NCBI RefSeq assembly: GCF_003722355.1
Contig: NZ_QWDD01000001.1
Coordinates: 3,277,001-3,341,000, forward strand
Origin: Methylocystis hirsuta
GTDB taxonomy: Bacteria; Pseudomonadota; Alphaproteobacteria; Rhizobiales; Beijerinckiaceae
Length of the DNA stretch: 64,000 nucleotides
Direction: 5' to 3'
The translations under genes were made by a program, and so were the position numbers. Shown piece by piece: positions 13,832-21,594 of this stretch. The notes under the pieces were generated by a model. That model was not told the origin of the DNA, ran no database searches, and worked only from the letters and a program-made list of their open reading frames with translations. Position 1 is the stretch's first letter. The number at the start of each line of letters is the position of its first letter.

Positions 13832-15793
13832 TCATCCGCCGGGAGTGAAATTCTTCAAAAACTCAATCACCGGCTCGACATGCTCGCCGAGCTTCTTTGC
13901 AACGTCATCCCAGCCTTTAATGGCGGCCCCCATGTCCTTGCCCTTGAGGAAAGCTCCGTAAACTGCGTTGATTGTGCTGGTGATCGAAAAGGCCTGCACC
14001 TTTTCCGGATTCGGCGCTTCGATCGGGTCCGGCCGGGGCACGAGAACGCCCGGCTCCAGCTGGGGCGCGGGCGCCGCGGGATGCGGCGCAAAATCCTCCT
14101 CGACCCTGTCGATGCCTTGCGAGACTGATTGCTCAAAAATGTCGGGCGTGTGTTCACGTACGACTTCGACAAAGCTGGCGATCGCGTCCCTCGGCAGGGG
14201 CGCTGACAAGGCGCCGCTTCTCACATCGTCATAGAAACGGCCGACGCCCGGATAGAAGGGCCGCAGCGCGATATGGAATTCGAGGATTCTATTCAGCCGT
14301 TCGGCGAGCGCGCGCGCCAGAATATTGGCGTCTTCTTCGAAGAGCCCGCGCAGTACACGCGCCTCGGCATCAGCGAGGAGGAGATTGCCGCTGCCCGGCG
14401 CCGCCGGCAGTTCGTCGAGATAAGTCTCGAGCGTAATCCGGTAGTCGGGCCGCGCGTTGAAGCGCTGCGCGGCCAGATCGGCGATCAGCCGCTCGACGGT
14501 CTTGCGGCAGGCGTCGAGCCGGTCGTGATGGTCCCGATCGCTCCCGGCAAAGGGAAAAACGGGCGTGTTTTGCGGTCCTGCGACGACGGTGACGCGGTGC
14601 GCGGCGTTCCATCCGAAGTCGAAAGGCGCCGATATGTTTTCGACAGGCTTTGGCAGCGGCTTTGGCGCCAGCGCCCGCAGAATCGCCTGCCGGCGCGCCT
14701 CGCCCGAAAGCCCGACAAGGTTGACGAAAACGATCTGACTCGCGAGCGAGCTGAGCTTTGTCTGTCGCAACAGCAGGGGGAGGATTTTTCGCCCGGCGCC
14801 GCCGGGGTCGCGATTATAGGCGGCAGCCCACTCCGCCTGACAATGGTCTGACTCCTCATAATCTGGCGACAGCAGAGCGACGAATCTTTGCGATGACTCA
14901 AGCCCGTTCTGCATCTCTCGGACAAAATTATTGCCGGGCGCAATGTCCTTGAACTGTGCGAAGGTTGAGTGGCCGGCCTGTTCGAGAATGCCGACGATCT
15001 CGCGGGCGTCAGCTTCGTCCTTGCTGCTGTAGCTGATGAAGAAGTCCCACTGATCGCCCGCAGGGGGGCGTTTCTCGCCGTTCCGAGCTTCTTGCAGTTC
15101 AGCGATCCGCCGCGCGAGTTCGGCGTTCTGTTCGGCGACGTCCTTTTCTCGCGGATCGACGGGAAGCGTCGCGAACAGCAATTCGATGTCTTCTGCCGCC
15201 TCGCGCCCGTCGAGGCGGCGCTGGTACCAGTCGAGCCAGGGCCGCCAGTGCGGCGCCTTCAGGCTGTAATTCTCATGCACCCAATTGGGAGGCGCCCTTC
15301 CGAGCCAAAGCTGTTCACTCGCGAGAACGCTTGGCGCCACCCATTTAAGCCGATTGGCGTCGGCGCTCACCGCTTCCCAAACATCGGCGGCGGGGACGGC
15401 GGCGGCGGCGTGTGTGACGGCGGCGGAGGCGGCGGAGGCGGCAGCCGCGGCGAAGGGGTCGACGTAGGCAGCGGTGGCGGTGGCGACGGCGGTGTTGGCG
15501 GTGGCGGTGGCGGAGGCGGCGAAGGCGAAGGTGCGGAGTCGAACTTCATTGGCATTGGCACAGGTCGGATACCTTGCGGCGACCCACGCCAATGCGTTTG
15601 CCCAAAAGTCGGCGAAAGTCAGAGTTGCAAAATGGTGCGGATCGCCCCTTGCCAGTCGATGAAGCAGCGGCAAAGCGCGTAGAGCCGCCCGCGCGGCGAT
15701 GACGACGCTGACCCCGCGCGGCTGCGTAAGCAGCCACGCCTCAATTCCTTCGTGATAGGTGAACTTCAACTCGCCGTCTGAAAGGTCGTTCAT
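13832..15793 (-). CDS. TIR-domain protein with Ala-rich N-terminal module
   Basis: The product has 653 residues and no signal peptide or membrane segment. Residues 1-90 are helical (AARAALRALPLLHRLARG). Residues 88-135 are almost only Ala, Ser, Thr and Val. Residues 137-212 carry VWEAVSADANRLKW and a Trp-rich segment (HWRPWLDWYQRRLDG). A short coiled-coil-like stretch (about 215-240) leads into a TIR domain (about 249-375) opening DFFISYSSKDEADA, with SPDYEESDHCQAEW. E321 in CQAEW is at the position of the catalytic Glu of NAD-cleaving TIR proteins. Residues 385-653 match nothing I recognise. TIR proteins of bacteria include NADase effectors of immunity and protein-protein adaptors; which applies here is not shown. 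No partner gene is adjacent. Confidence 0.85.
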   Translation of the reverse strand: MNDLSDGELKFTYHEGIEAWLLTQPRGVSVVIAARAALRALPLLHRLARGDPHHFATLTFADFWANALAWVAARYPTCANANEVRLRTFAFAASATATANTAVATATAAYVDPFAAAAASAASAAVTHAAAAVPAADVWEAVSADANRLKWVAPSVLASEQLWLGRAPPNWVHENYSLKAPHWRPWLDWYQRRLDGREAAEDIELLFATLPVDPREKDVAEQNAELARRIAELQEARNGEKRPPAGDQWDFFISYSSKDEADAREIVGILEQAGHSTFAQFKDIAPGNNFVREMQNGLESSQRFVALLSPDYEESDHCQAEWAAAYNRDPGGAGRKILPLLLRQTKLSSLASQIVFVNLVGLSGEARRQAILRALAPKPLPKPVENISAPFDFGWNAAHRVTVVAGPQNTPVFPFAGSDRDHHDRLDACRKTVERLIADLAAQRFNARPDYRITLETYLDELPAAPGSGNLLLADAEARVLRGLFEEDANILARALAERLNRILEFHIALRPFYPGVGRFYDDVRSGALSAPLPRDAIASFVEVVREHTPDIFEQSVSQGIDRVEEDFAPHPAAPAPQLEPGVLVPRPDPIEAPNPEKVQAFSITSTINAVYGAFLKGKDMGAAIKGWDDVAKKLGEHVEPVIEFLKNFTPGG

Positions 15794-15848
15794 CGAAATC
15801 TCCGCGCCTCACAAGATGAGCGGGTCACTCGCGCGTCGCAAGCGCGCC

Positions 15849-15943
15849 GTCATTCCCGGCGCGCGCCGCGCGACCCGGAATCCATTTACAACATCAATGA
15901 TGTCCGGGCGTTGCTCTGGCTGCCCGCTGTCGCGGGCATGACA
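15849..15943. repeat. REP-like composite palindrome, intact copy
   Basis: The stretch opens GTCATTCCCGGCGCG, closes its first palindrome with CCGGAATCC, and after a spacer has a second palindrome (TGCCCGC-TGT-CGCGGGCA) ending ATGACAGC. The layout (GTCATTCCCGG at one end, GGGCATGAC at the other) is that of the copy at 28321, which an insertion sequence interrupts. It lies between the TIR gene and the divergent DUF465 gene. Confidence 0.65.
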
Positions 15944-16059
15944 GCGCCCCGCACGAATGTGGCGCGAATCGTCGCAGGCGGCGAAGGGGCCGTTCAACGG
16001 GGCCGCGAAAACCGGTAGGCTCACGCTGAACATTAAAAACGCAGGGAGGAACCCATCAC

Positions 16060-16299
16060 ATGAGCCATGTTGCGCATGAGTTGCACGAAGAATTTCCGGA
16101 ACACGCCGAGGCCATTCACGTCCTAAAGACCAAGAACGCCCATTTCGCCCGCATCGCCGAGGACTACCACGCGCTCAACCGCGCCATTCACCGCATGGAG
16201 ACCAATGTCGAACCGGCCGACGACGCGACGATCGAAGATTTGAAAAGGAAGCGGCTCGCGCTCAAGGACGAGATCGCCGGCTTCCTGGCGACGGCGTAG
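16060..16299 (+). CDS. DUF465 (YdcH-like) small protein
   Basis: The 79-residue product resembles the DUF465/YdcH family: short, all-helical proteins of unknown function widespread in proteobacteria. Visible signs are a His/Glu-rich start (MSHVAHELHEEFPEHAEAIH), the segment HFARIAEDYHALNRAIHRME and a closing helix with LKRKRLALKDEI, together a predicted helical hairpin. A GGAGG Shine-Dalgarno lies just upstream. Confidence 0.8.
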   Translation: MSHVAHELHEEFPEHAEAIHVLKTKNAHFARIAEDYHALNRAIHRMETNVEPADDATIEDLKRKRLALKDEIAGFLATA

Positions 16300-16500
16300 T
16301 CTCGCGACCCCCTCCCCGGCCCTCCCCCGCTGCGCGGGAGAGGGAGCGGGCGCCGCGCTTCATCGCCTTTCCTGGCCTCGACTTTCATCATCGTTCCGGG
16401 CCTTTGGAAAATTCAGCCGAGGCGCCATTCCTCCCCTCTCCCGCGTAGCGGGGGAGGTGGCGAGCGCAGCGAGCCAGAGGGGGCGCGGCGCCGCGCCGCG
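16300..16500. repeat. GC-rich palindromic intergenic repeats
   Basis: Two CCCTCCCC/GGGAGAGGG-type palindromes lie in the 200 bp between two convergent genes. One is around 16310-16350 (CCCCCGCTGCGCGGGAGAG) and one at 16436-16457 (CTCCCGC-GTA-GCGGGGGAG), followed by GGCGAGCGCAGCGAGCC. Elements of this composition are common between genes in alphaproteobacteria. Either hairpin could end transcription. Confidence 0.55.
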
Positions 16501-16926
16501 CTACCGGTATTGCGCAGGCGGTTGCGGATTGTTGGCGGGGTTGCTGTCGTGCTTGGTCAGGCGGGCGACCAGCGGGCCGCCGACCAGGGGCTGAAGGTCC
16601 GCCTCCAGCGCGTCGGCGACGTCCTTTCCATAGATTTCCTCACCGGCGACATGGATCGAGAAGGCTTTGCTGTGCTTCTCGATTTTCGCCGGGTCTTCGA
16701 TCACCGCCTTGGTCCATTTGTAGAGCGGGAAATTCTCCTCGCCGCGCTGTTCGGCCGCAGCGACATATTCGGCAAATGCGTCGAGCTGGTTCCGAAGCTT
16801 CGCGTCATGTTTGGCGAGAATGTCGCTGAGCGGTTTTAGAGCCGGATTTTCCGGATCCTTGCGCGCGAGCTTGGCCGCCGCGTCGACGAGATTGACCCGA
16901 ACCTGATATGCCCAATCTTCGCTCAT
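16501..16926 (-). CDS. Hypothetical protein
   Basis: The 141-residue soluble protein begins MSEDWAYQVRVNLVDAAAKL. I do not recognise a family. It is mostly helical, with charged segments (KLRNQLDAFAEYVAAAEQRG) and a Pro/Asn/Gln-rich tail (NPANNPQPPAQYR). It has no signal peptide, membrane segment or cysteine. Codon use and GC content resemble the neighbours, and the start has a purine-rich upstream segment (GGGAGTGGATCG). It converges on the DUF465 gene. Confidence 0.7.
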   Translation of the reverse strand: MSEDWAYQVRVNLVDAAAKLARKDPENPALKPLSDILAKHDAKLRNQLDAFAEYVAAAEQRGEENFPLYKWTKAVIEDPAKIEKHSKAFSIHVAGEEIYGKDVADALEADLQPLVGGPLVARLTKHDSNPANNPQPPAQYR

Positions 16927-17414
16927 CGATCCACTCCCTGGGGCTGACGCCGCGCGCCGCGCCTTTTTTCACTTGCGCCTTATGAGCCAAACGGCGTCGG
17001 GACTGAAAGAACCTCTAGCAGATTGGCGAAAACCCCAGATTTTCCAACCCCGGGGGGCGCCGCCCGACTGTCGCTGCGGCCAAGCTATCCCATTGTCGCC
17101 ATTATGTTTAATCGCGCATGCCCTGGCACAAGGTGATTTTTTCGACAATACTGTGTATAAGCGGTCCAGCGGCATCGAGGCGGCGCCGCCCCTGGGAACG
17201 GACGTCGGCCACATTTCAGCCGCCTTGGCCTCGGACTTTGTCGGGTCGACGGCGCCTTTCGAACGTCCCGCTGTCGAGTCGATAAGTGTGTCGACTGTTG
17301 AGCATCGACGTCGCGCCCTTCGAGGAATCGGGGGCGGCCGTTTCGCGCGGAAAGCGCAGTCACGTCGCGCCGGCCCGGACGTTAAATTGCGGCCGCAAAT
17401 AGCAAAGGGTGAAG
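16927..17414. other. Non-coding stretch upstream of chvI
   Basis: No gene is supported in these 488 bp between the divergent hypothetical gene and chvI. A TATAAG hexamer at 17156-17161 could serve as a -10 for chvI but lacks a good -35. The rest is GC-rich, with short dyads around 17272-17312. Confidence 0.5.
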
Positions 17415-18113
17415 ATGCCGACCATCGCTCTCGTCGACGACGATCGAAACATTCTCACCTCTGTCTCCATCGCGCTGGAGGGCGAGGGGTATCGCGTCCA
17501 GACCTATACCGACGGCGCGCAGGCGCTCGACGGGCTGCGCGCCAACCCGCCCGATCTGGCGATCTTCGACATTAAGATGCCGCGAATGGACGGCATGGAG
17601 CTTCTGCGTCGACTGCGGCAGAAGTCCGACCTCCCGGTGATTTTTCTCACCTCCAAGGACGAGGAAATCGACGAGCTGTTCGGCCTGAAGATGGGGGCGG
17701 ATGACTTCATTCATAAGCCCTTCTCGCAACGGCTGCTCGTCGAGCGCGTGAAGGCGATCCTGCGGCGCGCCAATCCTAAGGAGGCCGCGGCTCAGAAGGA
17801 ATCTGAGGCCAAGGTCCTGGAGCGCGGCGCGCTCGTGATGGACCCTGAGCGCCACACCTGCACCTGGCGAGGCGATCCGGTGGTGCTGACCGTGACCGAA
17901 TTCCTGATTTTGCAGTCGCTGGCCCAGCGTCCCGGCGTCGTGAAGAGCCGCAATGCGCTCATGGACGCGGCCTATGACGACCAAGTCTATGTCGACGATC
18001 GAACGATCGACAGCCACATCAAGCGCTTACGCAAGAAATTCAAGGTTGTGGACAACGATTTCGAAATGATCGAGACGCTCTATGGCGTGGGCTATCGATT
18101 CAAGGAAGCCTGA
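17415..18113 (+). CDS. chvI: Two-component response regulator ChvI
   Basis: ChvI is the OmpR-class regulator of the ChvG/ChvI (ExoS/ChvI) acid and envelope-stress system of rhizobia and relatives. The 232-residue product from ATG 17415 begins [20 protein letters not shown], closely matching ChvI; a GTG two codons earlier is less likely. The receiver domain (about 1-120) has the acidic pair in VDDD, phospho-acceptor Asp in [13 protein letters not shown] and Lys in HKPFS. The winged-helix domain (about 135-230) carries [13 protein letters not shown]. chvG follows 22 bp downstream. Confidence 0.95.
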   Translation: MPTIALVDDDRNILTSVSIALEGEGYRVQTYTDGAQALDGLRANPPDLAIFDIKMPRMDGMELLRRLRQKSDLPVIFLTSKDEEIDELFGLKMGADDFIHKPFSQRLLVERVKAILRRANPKEAAAQKESEAKVLERGALVMDPERHTCTWRGDPVVLTVTEFLILQSLAQRPGVVKSRNALMDAAYDDQVYVDDRTIDSHIKRLRKKFKVVDNDFEMIETLYGVGYRFKEA

Positions 18114-18135
18114 GCTCTCGCGGAGGGGACGCGAG

Positions 18136-20055
18136 ATGGACGCAAGCATCGAGGGTGACGGCGACGTGACCGCCGTCGGCGAGCCGGTCGCGGAAGCGCC
18201 GCGTCCGGCGGTCCCGGCGACCGCTCCTGCGCGCGACGCCGCGGCGGCGCGGGCCCGGCTGTGGCGGACGATCTCCGTCCGTTTGGCGCGGGCGCAACGA
18301 ACTGTGCAGCGAACGGTCCAGTCACATCTTTCGTCCTCGCTCACCCGCCGCATCGTCGTTCTCAATCTTGGCGGGCTGGTCGCGCTGCTGGCCGGGTTCC
18401 TCTACCTCAACCAGTTTCGCGAAGGTCTGATCGACGCCCGCGTGCAAAGCCTGCAGACGCAGGGCGAGATCATCGCCGCGGCGGTGGCGGCCTCGGCGAC
18501 GGTGGACACCGACGCCATCTCGATCGATCCGGAAAAGCTGTTGAAGCTCGCGCCTGGAGAGAGCGCGAGCGGCGCCGAAGGCGGGTCTCCGCTGGAGTTT
18601 TCGCTCAATCCCGAGCGCGTCGGGCCGCTGCTGCGGCGTCTGGTGTCGCCGACGCGGCTGCGGGCGCGCATCTATGACCGCGACGGCTTCCTCTTGCTCG
18701 ACTCGCGCTCCGTCTCCGGTCGCTCGAACATTCTGCGCTTCGAGTTGCCGCCGGCGGCCGGCCAGCCCACCACCCTCGACGCATCCTCCTTCCTCGAAAG
18801 GTCGCTGGAGTTTGTCCAGCGGCTGTCCCATCGGCCGGAGCTGCCGCTTTACGAAGACATCGGCATGGGCAATGGCAAAGCCTATCCCGAAGTCGGCAGC
18901 GCGCTCGACGGCCACATTCATTCGGTGGTGCGCGCCAACGCCAGTGGCGAAACCATCATTTCCGTCGCCGTTCCCGTTCAGCGCTTCCGTTCCGTGCGCG
19001 GCGCGTTGCTGCTCTCGACCATGGGCGGCGACATCGACGCCGTCATCGTCACGGAACGCTGGGGCATCATCCGCATCTTTCTGGTCTCGGCCGGCGTGAT
19101 GCTGCTGATCTCGCTGTTCTTCACCAATACGATCACCGAACCGATGCGCCGCCTCGCCGAGGCGGCCGAGCGCGTGCGGCGCGGCGTGAAGTCCCGCCAG
19201 GAGATCCCGGACTTCTCAGACCGGCCGGACGAGATCGGCCATCTTTCCGGCGCGCTGCGCGACATGACGAAGGCGCTCTACAACCGCATCGACGCGATCG
19301 AGCATTTCGCCGCGGATGTCGCGCATGAACTCAAGAATCCGTTGACGTCTCTGCGCAGCGCCGTCGAGACGCTGCCGATCGCCAAGACCGACGCGGCGCG
19401 CGACAGGCTGCTCGCCATCATCAAACATGACGTCGGCCGGCTCGACCGTTTGATCAGCGATATTTCCGACGCGTCTCGTCTCGACGCCGAACTCGCGCGC
19501 GCCGACATGGACGTGGTCGATCTCGCGGCGGCGCTGTCGACCGTCGTCGACTTGGCGCGCGCCGTGGACCGCGGCGACGGCGTCAACATTCAACTGACCA
19601 TGCGCTCTCCGTACGACGCGCCGCGCAGCCGATGGCGCGTTCTCGGCAATGACTCGCGTCTGGGCCAGGTGTTCAACAATCTGATCGACAATGGCCGGTC
19701 GTTTTCAAAGCCCGGCGGCGTCGTGCGCGTGCTGCTGTGGCCGGAGCGGGCTAAGGGGCCGGGCGGCCAGCAGATCGAGGGCTACGAGATCATCGTCGAC
19801 GACGACGGCCCCGGAATTCCCGACGGCGCGTTCGATCGCATTTTTGAGCGCTTCTACACCGACCGCCCGGAACATGGGTTTGGCCAGAATTCCGGGCTGG
19901 GGCTCTCGATCTCCCGCCAGATCATCGAGGCGCATGGCGGACGCATCCGCGCCCTCAACCGCACCCACGCGCTTCCGCAGGGCACTGACCAGCCGCGCCC
20001 CGGCGACGCCGTGCTCGGCGCGCGCTTTGTCGTCTGGTTGCCTTCGGCGCGATGA
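18136..20055 (+). CDS. chvG: Sensor histidine kinase ChvG
   Basis: ChvG is the membrane sensor that phosphorylates ChvI. The chosen ATG at 18136 follows GGAGGGG and gives 639 residues. A roughly 60-residue Ala/Pro-rich cytoplasmic leader precedes TM1 (IVVLNLGGLVALLAGFLYL). A periplasmic sensor domain, TM2 (IFLVSAGVMLLISLFFT), a HAMP domain (PMRRLAEAAERVRRG), the HisKA box FAADVAHELKNPLTSLR and the ATPase boxes N (FNNLIDNGRSFS) and G (DDDGPGIPDGAFDRIF) follow. Its stop overlaps the hprK start as ATGA. Confidence 0.95.
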   Translation: MDASIEGDGDVTAVGEPVAEAPRPAVPATAPARDAAAARARLWRTISVRLARAQRTVQRTVQSHLSSSLTRRIVVLNLGGLVALLAGFLYLNQFREGLIDARVQSLQTQGEIIAAAVAASATVDTDAISIDPEKLLKLAPGESASGAEGGSPLEFSLNPERVGPLLRRLVSPTRLRARIYDRDGFLLLDSRSVSGRSNILRFELPPAAGQPTTLDASSFLERSLEFVQRLSHRPELPLYEDIGMGNGKAYPEVGSALDGHIHSVVRANASGETIISVAVPVQRFRSVRGALLLSTMGGDIDAVIVTERWGIIRIFLVSAGVMLLISLFFTNTITEPMRRLAEAAERVRRGVKSRQEIPDFSDRPDEIGHLSGALRDMTKALYNRIDAIEHFAADVAHELKNPLTSLRSAVETLPIAKTDAARDRLLAIIKHDVGRLDRLISDISDASRLDAELARADMDVVDLAAALSTVVDLARAVDRGDGVNIQLTMRSPYDAPRSRWRVLGNDSRLGQVFNNLIDNGRSFSKPGGVVRVLLWPERAKGPGGQQIEGYEIIVDDDGPGIPDGAFDRIFERFYTDRPEHGFGQNSGLGLSISRQIIEAHGGRIRALNRTHALPQGTDQPRPGDAVLGARFVVWLPSAR

Positions 20056-20516
20056 CGCCGCCGCAAGCGTCCGGCTATGTGCACGCCACTGCGCTGGTTC
20101 TCGGCGAATTCGGCCTGCTGCTGCGCGGACCGTCCGGCGCCGGCAAGAGCGCGCTCAGCATACAGCTTGTCGCCGACTGGCGGGCGCGCGGCGCATTCGC
20201 GGCGCTTGTCGGTGACGACCGTGTCGCGCTCGAAGCGCGTCACGGCCGCCTGATCGCAAGGCCGCATCCGTCGATCCGCGGCATGATCGAGGCGCGCGGT
20301 CTCGGGCTGATGCGCGTCGCCTTTGAGCCGGCCTGCGTCTTGCGGGCCGTCGTGGACCTCCTCGCGTCCGGAGAGTCGCCGAAACGATATCCGGACGCGG
20401 ACGAAGCAACGACCCGGTTGAGCGGCGTGACGCTGCCGCGTATGTTCGAAAACGCCGCAAACGTCGGGGCGGCGGCGCGGATTGCGGCTTACATTCAGTA
20501 CGTTGTGACAAATTGA
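20052..20516 (+). CDS. hprK: HPr kinase/phosphorylase, short alphaproteobacterial form
   Basis: HprK phosphorylates a serine of HPr and can reverse it, linking PTS state to regulation. The 154-residue product has only the kinase domain, with the P-loop GPSGAGKSALS (about residues 29-39), GDDRVALEARHGRLIARPHP and the signature-like IRGMIEARGLGLM. The N-terminal domain found in Firmicutes is absent, as usual in alphaproteobacteria. The 4-bp overlap with chvG and the downstream EIIA and HPr genes support one regulatory unit. Confidence 0.93.
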   Translation: MTPPQASGYVHATALVLGEFGLLLRGPSGAGKSALSIQLVADWRARGAFAALVGDDRVALEARHGRLIARPHPSIRGMIEARGLGLMRVAFEPACVLRAVVDLLASGESPKRYPDADEATTRLSGVTLPRMFENAANVGAAARIAAYIQYVVTN

Positions 20517-20705
20517 CGGAGTTCTGCTGTTTTCGCTTGCCTATTTCGCCGCGTTGCACAAAATGTCGCCCCTGTTGAGCGGGGCGATCACGGCGGGCGC
20601 AACGGCTCCTCCTAGGATGCAATTTGGCTCCGTTCGCCCTTGCGGGCCGACGCATTTTACGAGACATCGGCGCGCAAGAGACGTCTTCATGAGTGGTAGG
20701 GTCGT

Positions 20706-21107
20706 ATGATCGGAATGGTCTTGGTGACCCATGGCCACCTTGCCACTGAGTTTCGCGCGGCGCTCGAACACGTCGTCGGACCTCAAAAGCAGATTGCGGC
20801 GATCTCGATTGGGCCCGAGGACGATATGGAGCGACGGCGCGGGGATATCATCGAGGCGATCCGCGAGGCCGACAGCGGCGAAGGCGTGGTGCTGCTCACC
20901 GATATGTTCGGCGGCACGCCCTCCAATCTTGCAATATCCGTAATGGATGGCGGAAAGGTGGAGGTTCTCGCGGGGGTCAACCTGCCGATGCTGATCAAAC
21001 TCGCTTCGGTCCGCGATACGCAACCTTTGGAGCAGGCGGTGCTGCAGGCGCAGGACGCCGGCCGCAAATATGTTTACATCGCCAGCAAAGTGCTCAACGC
21101 TAAATGA
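20706..21107 (+). CDS. manX: PTS EIIA component, mannose class
   Basis: The 133-residue EIIA-Man domain protein would be phosphorylated by HPr at His9 in LVTHGHLATEF. The family core LLTDMFGGTPSNLAI is present. No sugar-specific EIIB or EIIC gene is near, so as in other alphaproteobacteria it probably serves a regulatory phosphorelay, not sugar uptake. It overlaps ptsH by 4 bp; 189 bp separate it from hprK. Confidence 0.93.
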   Translation: MIGMVLVTHGHLATEFRAALEHVVGPQKQIAAISIGPEDDMERRRGDIIEAIREADSGEGVVLLTDMFGGTPSNLAISVMDGGKVEVLAGVNLPMLIKLASVRDTQPLEQAVLQAQDAGRKYVYIASKVLNAK

Positions 21108-21421
21108 ATGACCTCGTGACCGATAAATTGCATCAGGCTGCGCCCGAAGACGCCATGTCGCGGGAGCTCGCGATCGTCAACAAGAAGGGGCTGCACGCCC
21201 GCGCGACCGCCAAATTCGTGCAGTGCTGCGAGAAATTCGACGCCGTCATCACTGTTTCGAGAGGCGACGAAACCGTGGGCGGCAGCTCGATCATGGGCAT
21301 TCTGACGCTGGGCGCAAGCCAGGGCACGACGATCGTCGTCACCGCGACGGGCCCACAGGCGAAGGCCGCCCTCGACGCGCTGGAGACGCTCGTCGCCCAT
21401 CGCTTCGGCGAGGACGAATAG
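21104..21421 (+). CDS. ptsH: Phosphocarrier protein HPr
   Basis: HPr relays phosphate from enzyme I to EIIA and is the target of HprK. The 105-residue product is about 17 residues longer than typical HPr at the N-terminus; a second Met (MSRELAIVNKK, residue 18) could be the true start. The catalytic His is H31 (KKGLHARATAKF) and the regulatory Ser is S62 in GSSIMGILTLG, so both phosphorylation sites are kept. Enzyme I is not in the window. Confidence 0.94.
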   Translation: MNDLVTDKLHQAAPEDAMSRELAIVNKKGLHARATAKFVQCCEKFDAVITVSRGDETVGGSSIMGILTLGASQGTTIVVTATGPQAKAALDALETLVAHRFGEDE

Positions 21422-21594
21422 CTCGGCCTAAGGCGCCGCCGGAAGCGGCCGCAAGCGCGCGCGCCAAACCTCGCGCGCAGGCGGCCGGCTCTGTAGAGCG
21501 CGTCCGCCACAGTCGCCGCGTTATTTGAAGGCGACGCCAAAGTCGCGATCCGTCGCACGTTGCTGAACCTTCCCCTGCTGGCAGGCGTCGTCAA

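Noticed and set aside
15367..15561. Proline-only open frames opposite the TIR gene's GCN tract
   Set aside because: They are the other-frame reading of the triplet repeat and have no sequence complexity.
17124..17140. A possible sigma-54 promoter (TGGCAC...) upstream of chvI
   Set aside because: The required TTGCA/TTGCT -12 element is missing at the proper spacing.
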